A DNA stretch of 64,000 bases from Ryuthela nishihirai (Eukaryota > Arthropoda > Arachnida > Araneae > Heptathelidae): positions 620,001 to 684,000 of the forward strand of contig JAWZYU010000125.1 of NCBI GenBank assembly GCA_038380435.1, read 5' to 3'. The translations under genes were made by a program, and so were the position numbers. The notes beneath the pieces are model-generated. The model had not been told where the DNA came from. It saw nothing but the letters and a program-made list of their open reading frames with translations, and did not search any database. Below are positions 47,001-59,000 of the stretch, in pieces (within the stretch, counting starts at the first letter, position 1; each line of letters opens with the position of its first letter).

Positions 47001-50000
47001 TTATTATCATATATTTGGGTAATAAAAAAATTTTTTTACGTTTTCTTTACATCCACCTCATAATGCTTTTATTCACTTTTTTCCAGTTTGAATCTAGAGT
47101 GATGTGCATGCATGCCCCGAATGACGATACGATGATATTTGGAACTTTCTCTCACTTCGTGCATGCTTATCATACTATCTCTAGGTAAGTAACAATTCTT
47201 CTATAAATGAAATTTAGTTATTATACAATATAAATGATTTATGGACATATATACGTTTCTAATGATTAAAGTTTTTTATATGTACCATCTCTGGTGATAT
47301 ATAAAAGATGGGAAATGTTTTTTTAAGAACTATAATATTATACAGGAAATTAAGTATGTACTTGCTTTCTGTTGGAAGTAATCATCCACAACATAGCAAT
47401 GGGATAGGACGGCATTTGTAAAACTCATTTGTAGGTTAAATCACTATTTGAAGCTATCAGAGATCATCACTGGGTTGGGTTGTTTTGCCTCTGAGCGGCA
47501 TTTTTTTACACACCATGGGCTAAATTGCCAGGTCACATGGACTCCGAAGGTTCAGAGAAGGTTGAGGGAGGGGACCCACTGGAACAGCTATTGGGAGACA
47601 GATGGTCAAGGCCATCCAGCGTGTTCTTTAACGTGCACAGGGTATGGCTCTCCCGCACACGGGGGCCAAGGCTTAACGTCCCATCCGACGGACGGTGGCC
47701 TTTCCAAGCCCATCGGTGTCCCCTACTGACCGTGGGCAGAGCGGGGAATTTTGCGGAGATAAATCTCAACGCTGATCCAGCTGGGACTCGAACCTGGGAA
47801 CTACAGATTACGAGCCTGGCTCGCTACCGACTGAGCCACCCCCGCCCCTATAATTTTAAATTTTAAGTGTAAATTGATGTATTTCACTACTATGTCGAAG
47901 ATATCACATTCTAATGAAGTGGCAAATCATCAAAAGCTATCCTATCAATAATACACTTCCTCCATTAGTGTATAACGGTCTCGTGTTGCCAGAGGGCGGG
48001 GGTATCTCATTCGGTAGCGCGCCAGGTTCGTATTCTGCAGTTCCCAGGTTCGAGTCCCACCTGGTCTAATGCTAAGATTTATCTCCGCAAAAACTCCCGC
48101 CCTGCCTTACAGTCAGTAGGGGACACCGATGGGTTTGGAAAGGCCACCGTCCATCGGACGGGACGTTAAGCCGTGGTTCCGTGTACGGGAGAAACCACCG
48201 GTGAACGATAAAGAACACGCAAGATGGCCTTGACCGGAGGCTACCACAGATGTCCAGTGGGTCCCCTCCCCCCAACCTTCTCTGTGCCTTAGGGGCCTTT
48301 GTGACCTTGCCATTTAGCCCATTGGGTGCAAAAAAAGTACCGTTCAGAGGAAAAACAACCAGTTTGAAAAGGAGATACGTTAGCTGACGTCATGCCTGTT
48401 TGAAGCTATCTTTACCTACCTATTAACCTTTAAAATTGTATTTAAATAAAAAATAAGTAATGAAAAGTTTTTAAGCTTATTTTATATAGTTATCTACTCT
48501 TTACTCTATCATCAAAGGAAATTATAAATTACCTAAAAATCGAAATGTATTTTACTAGATTATCAGTTGATTGGTTGTTTTACCTCTGAGCGGCACTTTT
48601 TTGCACACCATGGGCTAAATGGCCAGGTCACATGGACCCCGAAGGCTCAGAGAAGGTTGGGGGAGGGGACCCACTGGAACAGCTGTTGGGAGACAGATGG
48701 TAGCCTCCCGTCAAGGCCATCCAGCGTGTTCTTTAACGTGCACAGGGTATGGCTCTCCCACACACGGGGCCACGGCTTAACGTCCCATCCGACGGACGGC
48801 GGCCTTTGCAAGCCCATCGGTGTCCCCTACTGACCGTGGGAAGGCGGGGAATTTTGCGGAGATAAATCTCAACGCTGACCCAGCTGGGACTCGAACCTGG
48901 GAACTACAGATTACGAGCCTGGCGCGCTACCGACTGAGCCACCCCCGCCCCACTAGATTATCAGAAGATTTGTTTTCTTTGAATGGCAACTTAACTGAAC
49001 TGTCACAGTAAACAGTCCGTACTTACGTTCTGGTGATTCTAATCAAGCGAAGTGTTTAAAAAATCTTTATACCCCTCATAAAACTTAAGCTGTAAGAGTT
49101 ATAGTTTTCCCAATGTATTGGGCCGGGGGTGGCTCAGTCGGTAAGGCGCCAGGCTCGTAATCTGCAGTTCCCAGGTTCGAGTCCCAGCAGGGTCAGCGTT
49201 GATATTTATCTCCGCAAAACTCCCCGCCCTGCCCACGGTCAATAGTTGACACCGATGGGCTTGGTAAAGGCCGCCGTCCGTCGGATGGGACGTTAAGCCG
49301 TGGCTCCGTGTACTGGAGAGCTATACCCTATGCACATTAAAGAACACGCTGTATGGCCTTAAGGGGAGGCTACCATCTGTCTCCCAACAGCCTTCGAGGT
49401 CCTTGTGACCTGGCCATTTAGCCCATGGTGTGCAAAAAAGTGCCGCTCAGAGGTAAAACAAACCAACCCAATGTTTTTATGATTATTAAGCAAATGATAC
49501 TGTAATCATGTATGCACTTTATTACCTGTCTATGTAGTTTTTATAGATTTTTGAACCAATGTATGCATCCTATTGGCTGGCTACAAATGCAGCTTCGCTC
49601 TTTGTTACATCATCGCTATATAAAAATTTTTATATGGTTGTTTTACGAGTCACTTCTCTAGAAGTAGCGAGCGAAATGAGCCAACTACGGAAATTCGGAG
49701 AGCGAAACCCCTTGGTGGTGTGGGGCGGGGTGGCTCAGTCGGTAGCGCGCCAGGCTCGTAATCTGTAGTTCCCAGGTTCGAGTCCCAGCTGGGTCAGCGT
49801 TGAGATTTATCTCTGCAAAATTCCCCGCCCTGCCCACGGTCAGTAGGGGACACCGATGGGCTTTGAAAGGCCGCCGTCCGTCGGATGGAACGTTAAGCCG
49901 TGGCGCCGTATGCGGGAGAGCCATACCCTGTGCACGTTAAAGAACACGCTGGGTGGCCTTGACGGGAAGCTACCATCTGTCTCCCAACAGCTATTCCAGT

Positions 50001-53000
50001 GGGTCCCCTCCCCCAACCTTCTCTGAACCTTTGGGGTCCATGTGACCTGGCCATTTAGCCCATGGTGTGCAAAAAAGTGCCACTTAGAGGTAAAACAACC
50101 CAAAACAACCCAACCTTGGTGGTGTTGGTAGCCTGGGCGGTAGGGATATCCCTAGTGTACAATGGAATTGCCATATTCCGTTGTGGTTGGGTTCTTTTAC
50201 CTCTGAGCGGTCTTTTTTTGCACACAATGGGCTAAATGGCCAGGTCAAGAGGACCCGAAAGCTCAGAGAAGGTTGAGGAAGGGAACACTCTGGACAGCTG
50301 TTAGGAGATAGATGGTATCCTCCCGTCAAGGCCATCCAGCGTATTATTTAACGTGCAGAGGGTATGGCTCTCCTGCACACGGGGTCACGGCTTAACGTCC
50401 TATCTGACGAACGGCGGCCTTACCAAGCCCTACAGTGTCCCCCTATTGACTGAAGGCAGGGTGAGGGTTTGGCCGAGGTAAATCTCAACGCAGCAATCTA
50501 ATCTCAAAACAGGTGGTACTCGAACCTGGGGCAAGCTACCCACTGAGCCAACATCCCCCCCACACACACACACTGTGTATGAGGGGGACTCAAAACAGGT
50601 GGGACTCGAACCTGGGGCAAGCTACCCACTGAGCCAACATCCCCCACACACACACTGTGTATGGGGGGGGACTCAAAACAGGTGGGACTCGAACCTGGGG
50701 CAAGCTACCCACTGAGCCAACATCCCCCCCCACACACACACACTGTGTATGAGCGGGACTCAAAACAGGTGGGACTCGAACCTGGGGCAAGCTACCCACT
50801 GAGCCAACATCCACCCCCCACATAACTGGGGTGGGGCATGATTACCCCCCCCCCCACACACACACACACACTGTGTGTGTGGGGGGGGTAATCATGCCCC
50901 ACCCCAGTGGCATGATTTAGGACTTGAGCGGTTACAGATTATTGGATATTCCGGGCTATGGATTGATTCTCCTAGAAATAGACCAAGAACACTTCAAGAC
51001 ACTTTTATTTCATATTTTCATATGTAAAGACAGTATTAAAATATTTTTAAGAGTAGTAATTAGTAGCCCACTCTCTGAGAATAAATGCAATATGTTAATA
51101 TAAATAAAGTGTATTTTATTGTACTTACAAATATTGTAAAGATGTTCTTGAGAAATGTCCAAAGCAGCAGATTAGTGCATAGCTCAGCATATACTGCACA
51201 CAACGTACACCAAAGAGCCAAAACATTATGACCAGCTCGTCTTTATGCAAATCGAAGTAACTGCAGGTTAAACAACGGCGCGTGTGAAAATCATGAAACG
51301 GTATAAATAACACCTGATACTGAGCTCTGTTAATCAGTGTTATTCTTGTTCTTCAGATGGGAAAGGCAGCGAACTTAAGTGAGTTTGACAAAGGCCAAAT
51401 TGTAATGGCCAGACGACTGGGTCACAGCATTTCCGAAACGGAAGGCCTGTGGGGTGCTCACAGTCAGCCGTGGTTAAAAAATGAAAAAATAAATACCCCC
51501 TCAAGCAGCTGCTTGCCACAGATGTCTGACAGGAGCCTGTCAGTTTATATGCCATAGTTGAAGGATCTGAGAGGATGGCAGGACCTCAGCAGAAAAACGA
51601 CACAAATAGCCATGCCTTACCCGGGGCTCGAACCCAGGTCCCTTAGATCACTAGCCAAGCACGCTAACCACTCGGCCATGGGACGGCAAAATTGTACGAC
51701 AGAACCTTCAAAAAGTTGTCCAAGAAGGTAAAAAACCATGAACTGCCGGCAAGGTGTGGGCTGACCACGGCTCATCGATGCTAGAGGTGAGCAAAGGCTA
51801 TTCCGTATGGTACAAGCCAACAGAAGGGATACTGTGGCACAACTCTCCCGTAATTTGAATGCTGCTGACGGGAGTAATGTGTCACAACACAACGTGCATT
51901 GTACCCTGTTGAAAATGGGGCTGCCGCAGGCCTCTCCAAGTGCCCATGCTAACCTCAGTTCACTGTCTAAATCACCTACAATGGGCACGCGAGCATCAAA
52001 ACTGGACCTTGAATGATTGGAAGAAGATCATCTGGTCCAATGAACCTTGTTACCTGCTGCACCATGTGGACAGCTGGGAACTTGTGCGTCGTTTACCTGG
52101 GGAAGTGTTGGCACCAGGATGCACCCTGGGACGAAAACCAGCCGGTGGAGGAAGTGTAATGGTTTGGACAATGTTCTGCTGGGAAACCCTGAGTCCAGTC
52201 ATTCATGTGCAGGAAATTATGACGTCTACCACCTACCTAAGCATCATTGCAGACCAGGCACATCGTTTCATAGCAACGGTATTCCCCTCTAGTAGTGCCT
52301 TCTTTCAGCAGGATAATGCACCATGATACACTCCCCGGATTGTTCGAGAATGGTTCGCGGAGCATGAGGGAGACATCCAGGTATTGCCCTGGCCTCCAAT
52401 TTCCCCAGACATCAATCCAATCGAGCATCTGTGGTTTGTGTTGGAACAGCATATCCGATTTGCGGCGGCTCAACCACGTAACTTACAAGAGGTAAAGGAT
52501 CCGCTGGTAACGTGTTGGTACCAGATACCACAAGACACCTTTAGAAATCTTGTAGCGTCCATGCCTCACCGGGTAAGAGCTGTTTTGGCGGCACGTGGGT
52601 TGGGTTGGGTTGTTTTACTCTGAGCGGCACTTTTTTGCACACCATGGGTTAAATGGCCAGGTCACATGGACCCCGAAGGCTCAGAGAAGGTTGGGGGAGG
52701 GGACCCACTGGAGCAGCTGTTGGGAGACAGATGGTAGCCTCCCGTCAAGGCCATCCAGCGTGTTCTTTAACGTGCACAGGGTATGGCTCTCCCGCACACG
52801 GGGCCAAGGCTTAACGTCCCATCCGACGGACGCGGCCTTTCCAAGCCCCTACTGACCGTGGGCAGGGCAGGGAATTTTGCGGATATAAATCTCAACGCTG
52901 ACCCAGCTGGGACTCGAACCTGGGAACTACAGATTACGAGCCTGGCGCGCTACCGACTGAGTCACCCCCGGCGGGTTCGGTGGACGATGTTGGTCCTCCA

Positions 53001-56000
53001 CATGCCCGGCGGCATGTGGAGGACCAACATCATATTAGGCAGGTGGTCATGATGTTTTGGCTCTTCGCTGTATAACGCAACACATTTCAATACAACTTTT
53101 AAAAAAAGGTTTTATTCACTTATTTGTTATTTAATATTCATTATTCGTTTAATTTAAAGTACTGACTTTCGGAAGCACAGAAAATGGCGGACTGAAAAGC
53201 AAACACTCCGGCCCGAACTTTGAAATACTCAAGAAAACGCCCTCCTTACTAAGCAATGATTTAAACACTAATTGGAAGAAAAGCTTTAATAATAAAGTGG
53301 TGAAAACACAGAGATGACGTCAGCGATGCTCTTTCAAGGTGTTGGCAGCAGATTTTGACGAATATGCAAAATTTCATGACATAAATATATGCAACAAACT
53401 TTTTAAATCCATCAAGGTATAAAATGTGTACAAAGGCAAACAAAAATGTAAAAGATGTACATGTTGGGAGTTCCAAAGTATAAGATACCAGACTATCGGA
53501 ATTTTACTGTATTGATTTACAGAGGTCAGAGTTTCCACTGAATCTCTCTCTTTGCAGGAAGAAGATGTGGGAAATTTGTCTCAATTCGAGTATCTTGAGC
53601 CTCTGTTCTCACCAGCGGGATGGAGTGAAACAAGTGTTCGCTGGACTGGCAGATGGAACTTTGGCTGTGGTGGAGGTGAGTATAGCGAAACATTGAAGAA
53701 GAAAGGTGATAAAATTACTTTTTGTAATTTCTGCAATTTGTCATAAATTAGGAAAATTAGTTTTAATATCTGATATCTGATATCTTTAATTAATATTAAG
53801 AGCTCCAAGCCAATGGATATCTCGAAGTCTAAAATAGTGCCTGATTGCCAATAACAAAAGTAAAAATCGTTCGGTTGGGTTGTTTTAGCTCTGAGCAGCA
53901 CTTTTTTGCACATCATGGGCTAAATGGCCAGGTCACATGGACCCCGAAGGCTCAGAGAAGGTTGGGGGAGGGGACCCACTGGAACAGATGTTGGGAGACA
54001 GACGGTAGCCCCCGTTAAGGCCATCCAGCGTGTTCTTTAACGTGCAGAGGGTATGGCTCTCCCGCACATGGGGCCACGGCTTAACGTCCCATCCGACGGA
54101 CGGCGGCCTTTCCAAACCCATCGGTGTCCCCTACTGACCGTGGGCAGGGCGGAGAATTTTGCGGAGATAAATCTCAACGCTGACCCAGCTGGGACTCGAA
54201 CCTGGGAACTACAGATTACGAGCCTGGCGCGCTACCGACTGAGCCACCCCCGCCCATAAATTAGTAAAATTAGTTTTAACATCTGATATCTGATATCTTT
54301 AATTAATATTAAGAGCTCCAAACCAATGGTTTATATCTCGAAGTCTAAAATAGTTCCTGATTGGCAATAACAAAAGTAAAAAACATAAACCCCGCAAGCA
54401 TCCCACACGGGCAAAAACCTGCTAAAGAAGCACAACTAAAGTTAAACATGCTAGTGTCAAACACCACAATCTTAGGACGCTTGAATTGGTTTAAAACTAA
54501 TGGATCATAATCAATCAAAGATCAAATTATATCACAAGGATGAGCTCCCACTGGGTTCGCCGCACCCAAAGGTTCGCGTGAGCTTCCGAATATAGGTGTA
54601 TATGTGGTCAGTGCTCAAATCAGTGTGGAGCGGCGGTGGCTCAGTCGGTAGCGCGCTAGGCTCGTAATCTGTAGTTCCCAGGTTCGAGTCCCAGCTGGGT
54701 CAGCGTTGATTTATCTCCGCAAAATTCCTCGCCCTGCCCACGGTCACCGATGTAGGGGATACCGATGGACACCGATAGTAGGGGACACCGATGGGATTGG
54801 AAAGGCCGCCGTCCGTGGCCCCGTGTGCGGGACAGCCATACCTTGTGCACGTTAAAGAGCACGCTGGATGGCCTTGACGGGAGGTTACCATCTGTCTCCC
54901 AACAGCTGTTGCAGTGGGTCCCCTCCCCCAACCTTCTCTGAGCCTTCGGGGTCCATGTGACCTGGCCATTTAGCCTATGGTGTGCAAAAAAGTGCCGCTC
55001 AGAGGTAAAACAACCCAACGTTAAAGAACACGCTGGATGGCTTTGACGGGAGGCTACCATCTGTCTCCCAACAGCTGTTCCAGTGGGCCCTCCCCCAACC
55101 TTCTCTGAGCCTTCGGGGTCCATGTGACCTGGCCATTTAGCCATGGTGTGCAAAAAGGTGCCGCTCAGAGGTAAAACAACCCAAAGAAGAACTCAAATCA
55201 GTGTGAATGGACTTGTTTTTCACAAACCAGGGAGCACTGACTTCATATCTGAGGATAGTTTCAACATAAGAATTGTATTTGTTTTTATTTTGTGGTTTTA
55301 AAGTTGGGTTGTTTTACCTCAGAGAGACGTTTTTTTTTTTTGCCCACATTGGGCAAAATGGACAGGTCACAAGAGTCCCAAGGGCTCAGAGAAGGTTGAG
55401 GGGAGGGGACCCACTGGGCAGCAGTTAGGGGACAAATGAGAGCCTCCAGTCAAGGCCATCCAGCGTGTTCTTTAACGTGCACAGGTTATAGATAGTTCTC
55501 TTGCAAACGGAGCCGAGGCTTAACATCTCATCCGACGGACGTAGCCTTTCCTTTGGTTTCTCTACTGACAGAGGCAGGGGTTTTGCAGAGTTAGATGTCA
55601 AAGCTTGCACAGCTGGGGTTTGAACCTGGGTTGGGTTGTTTTACCTCTGAGTGGCACTTTTTTGCACACCATGGGCTAAATGGCCAAGTCACAAGGACCC
55701 CGAAGGCTCAGAGAAGGTTGGGGGAGGGGACCCACTGGAACAGCTGTTGGGAGACAGATGGTAGCCTCTCGTCAAGGCCACCCAGCGTGTTCTTTAACGT
55801 GCACAGGTTATGGCTTTTTTCTACACACGGGGCCACGGCTTAACGTCCCATCCGACGGACGGCGGCCTTTCCAAGCCCATCGCTGTCCCCTACTGACCGT
55901 GGGCAGGGCGGGGAGTTTTGCGGAGATAAATCTCAACGCTGACCCAGCTGGGACTCGAACCTGGGAACTACAGATTACGACCATGGCGTGCTACCGACTG

Positions 56001-59000
56001 AGTTACGCCCTTGCGGAGATAAATCTGGACTCTGACCCAGGTGAGTCTTGAACCTGGGAACTACAGATTACGAGCCTGGCGCGCTACCCACTGAGCCACC
56101 CCATGTAATTAAGAATTAATATAAATATTACATTAACTCAACAGTACTCAAATAAATATTTATTGGACATTTGCAGTATTTATTCCGTATGCAATGTATT
56201 TTCTGCTATCATATTATAATTGATATTAACCAATATAATTCATCACAGAATGTTCAGGGACGGATGCCTAAGCCAGAAGTATTCTACGTTGTGATTGGTT
56301 CTAGTCCTGTGACGTGTCTGCAGCTGGTTGGTCGACGTCTGTGGTGTGCTTCAGGGAGTAACGTCATCATTCTTAGTGCCAGGTAAATAAAAAATCTTAA
56401 GTTCTATTTGTTATTTTACAAAATAGTAGTTTTAGTAATACACCGAAACAAATATTTATGTCGATTATTTTCAAATTTCGTCTGAAATACAGTGAGTCAA
56501 GTACTTTTTTCACTCCTAAATGTGCATACGGATTTTTAACTTTCCTGTATGTTTTTCCTGGTGTTTGATGGGTTGGGTTGTTTTACCTCTGAGCGGCAGT
56601 TTTTTGCACACCATGGGCTAAATGGCCAGGTCACATGGACCCCGAAGGCTCAGAGAAGGTTGGGGGAGGGGACCCACTGGAACAGCTGTTGGGAGACAGA
56701 TGGTAGCCTCCCGTCAAGGCCATCCAGCGTGTTCTTTAACGTGCACAGGGTATGGCTCTCCCGCATATATATCTCCGCAATATTTTAAAATAATTTAATT
56801 AAATAGTAACGAATTAATTATTTTATTTCATACTGTTTAAAAATAAATACCTTTTAGTTCAAAATTTATAAAGAATAAATCACTTAAATTTTATTCATAA
56901 ATATTTTTTTTTTCTTTTCGACCCTCCTCTTCCTCAGTAGCTGTCCAGGCCTGGTGTATCAAGGTTGCCTTGGTGAGAGTCAGTACCAACTTTAGCATTG
57001 AAGTCACCTAGCATGAGAGTAATATCTCTTGACAGAATTCAAAATAACCTGAAGGGTACTTTCGTAAAACTTCTGTTCCTGATTCTCGGCAGAGTTCTCA
57101 ATATCTGGGGCGGGGGGTGGCTCAGTCGGCAGCGCACCAGGCTGGTAATCTGTAGTTCCCAGGTTCGAGTCCCAGCTGGGTCAGCGTTGATATTTATCTC
57201 CGCAAAATTCCCCGCCCTGCCCACGGTCAGTAGGGGACAGCGATGGCTTGGAAAGGCCGCCGTCCGTCGGATGGGGCGTTAAGCCGCGTCCCCGTATGTG
57301 GGATAGCCATACACTGTGCACATTAAAGAACACGCTGGATGTCCTTGACGGGAGGTTACCATCTGTCTCCCAACAGCTGTTCCAGTGGGTCCCTTCCCCC
57401 AACTTTCTTTGAGCCTTCGGGGTCCTTGTGACCTTGCCATTTAGCCCATGGTGTGCAAAAAAGTGTCGCTCAGAGGTAAAACAACCCAACGTTAAAGAAC
57501 ACGCTGGATGGCCTTGACGGGAGGCTACCATCTGTCTCCCAGCAGCTGTTTCAGTGGGTCTCCTCCCCCAACCTTCTCTGAGCCTTCGGGGTCCATGTGA
57601 CCTGGCCATTTAGCCCAAGGTGTGCAAAAAAGTGCCGCTCAGAGGTAAAACAACCCAACCCTCAATATCTGCTCTTTTTGCTGAGGTTTTGGTAGCGTAC
57701 CAGGCTCGTAATCTGCAAATCCCAGGTTCGAGTACCAGGTGGGTCAGTGTTGAGATTTATCTTCGCAAAACTCCCCACTCTGCCCTCGGTCAGTAAGGAA
57801 CACCGATTGGCTTAGAAAGGCCGTCGTCCGTCGGATGGGACGTTAAGCCGTGGCTCCGTGTGTGGAAAAAAGCCATACCCTGTACACGTTAAAGGACATA
57901 CTGGATGGCCTTGACGGAAGGCTACCATCTGTCCTAAAATATTTATATATTGTAAAATATTCATAAATATTTTACAATTAATTAAAACTTTTTTAAATAA
58001 AGAGCTATTAGTTGAATTTGAAATAATATAAATTTAATTAATACAGCTCTATGCAATATATATATATGTTTGAAAAATAATATTCTAATTTTGGAGATCG
58101 CAAAATCAATACTCTCCGAATTATTACAATGAGGTCCTAATTATGGAAAATTTAAAATTAGTGAGATCCAATATAGGCAAATTTTGAATTAGTGAGAGTC
58201 GAATTGATAACGTATACTTTAAACTAAAAGTCTCGTTTCTACTTTTCTAGATGAGGTTTAAGGGTTTTATCCAATGTTACTACTTCATAGATCGTGTATG
58301 GATATGCGATGTTCCAGGTAAAGCATTACCCATCACCATCTCCATCTGAGAAATATGAATCGTGTATGGATATCATGCGATGTCTGGCTCCGAGGAAACG
58401 AGCAACCTCCATTCAACAGATGATAAATATATAAAGTCTTAATAAGATCCAGACTGGAACATGGAGGATTTCTTTTGGAAAATGCTACTTACACCTTAAT
58501 TAAAAAAACGGAAAAAATCCAAAATAGAGCCGTAAGGATCTGTCTGGCCCAACTCCCTCCTTGTCCTACTGTTTCGCTTCTTGTTGAAACCAATCTGGAA
58601 CCTCTTTCTCTAAGGAGACCCAATATCCTCTTCCAACACTTTTTAAGAATGATCTATAAACAGAGGACTAACCCACTGGTTAAGATTTTCAGTCATTCAC
58701 TGAGAAAAACATGTTCTATTTATGAAGTAATCAGAGGGTTTCCTCTGTTCGAAGACGTTCGGTGACCAGCGACCAGTGGACCAATGGGATGATTTGCCGC
58801 CGTGGATCTTTGAAAAAAATTCCTTGTTTTCCTAAGATACATGGTATTTCTACTAAGAAAAATTGAGAAGTCTATGTACTCAAGACGTTGGCTGAAACTT
58901 TAATTGAAGCAAAGTATGCGTCTTTTAAAAAAATATTTACGGATGGCTCTGTGAACAAGGATGAGGGAAAAGCGGCTGCTGAAGTTTGGATCCCAGATCC

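Larger units (their letters stand above)
51208..53070 (+). mobile_element. Tc1/mariner element with both ends, two nested SINEs
   Basis: The inverted ends CACCAAAGAGCCAAAACATT, continuing ATGACCA, and (other strand) CAGCGAAGAGCCAAAACATC, continuing ATGACCA, are flanked by TA (51206-51207, 53071-53072). The length is 1863 bp, or about 1.28 kb without the SINEs, the normal size of a Tc1 element. Confidence 0.95.

Noticed and set aside
9221..50103. Repeated 60-165-codon ORFs (GCFTSERHFFAHHGLNGQV and ARSHGPRRLREGWGRG types) at many places
   Set aside because: All coincide with SINE-A copies and are open only because the consensus is open. There is no initiation context, length conservation or independent protein family.
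50503..50822. CRISPR-like array because of regularly spaced repeats
   Set aside because: The repeats are contiguous 83-87 bp units derived from a SINE head, with no spacers, in a eukaryotic genome.
50590..50823. 77-codon - strand ORF with internal repeats (VGSVGSLPQVRVPPVLSP)
   Set aside because: It is the translation of the minisatellite of SINE heads.
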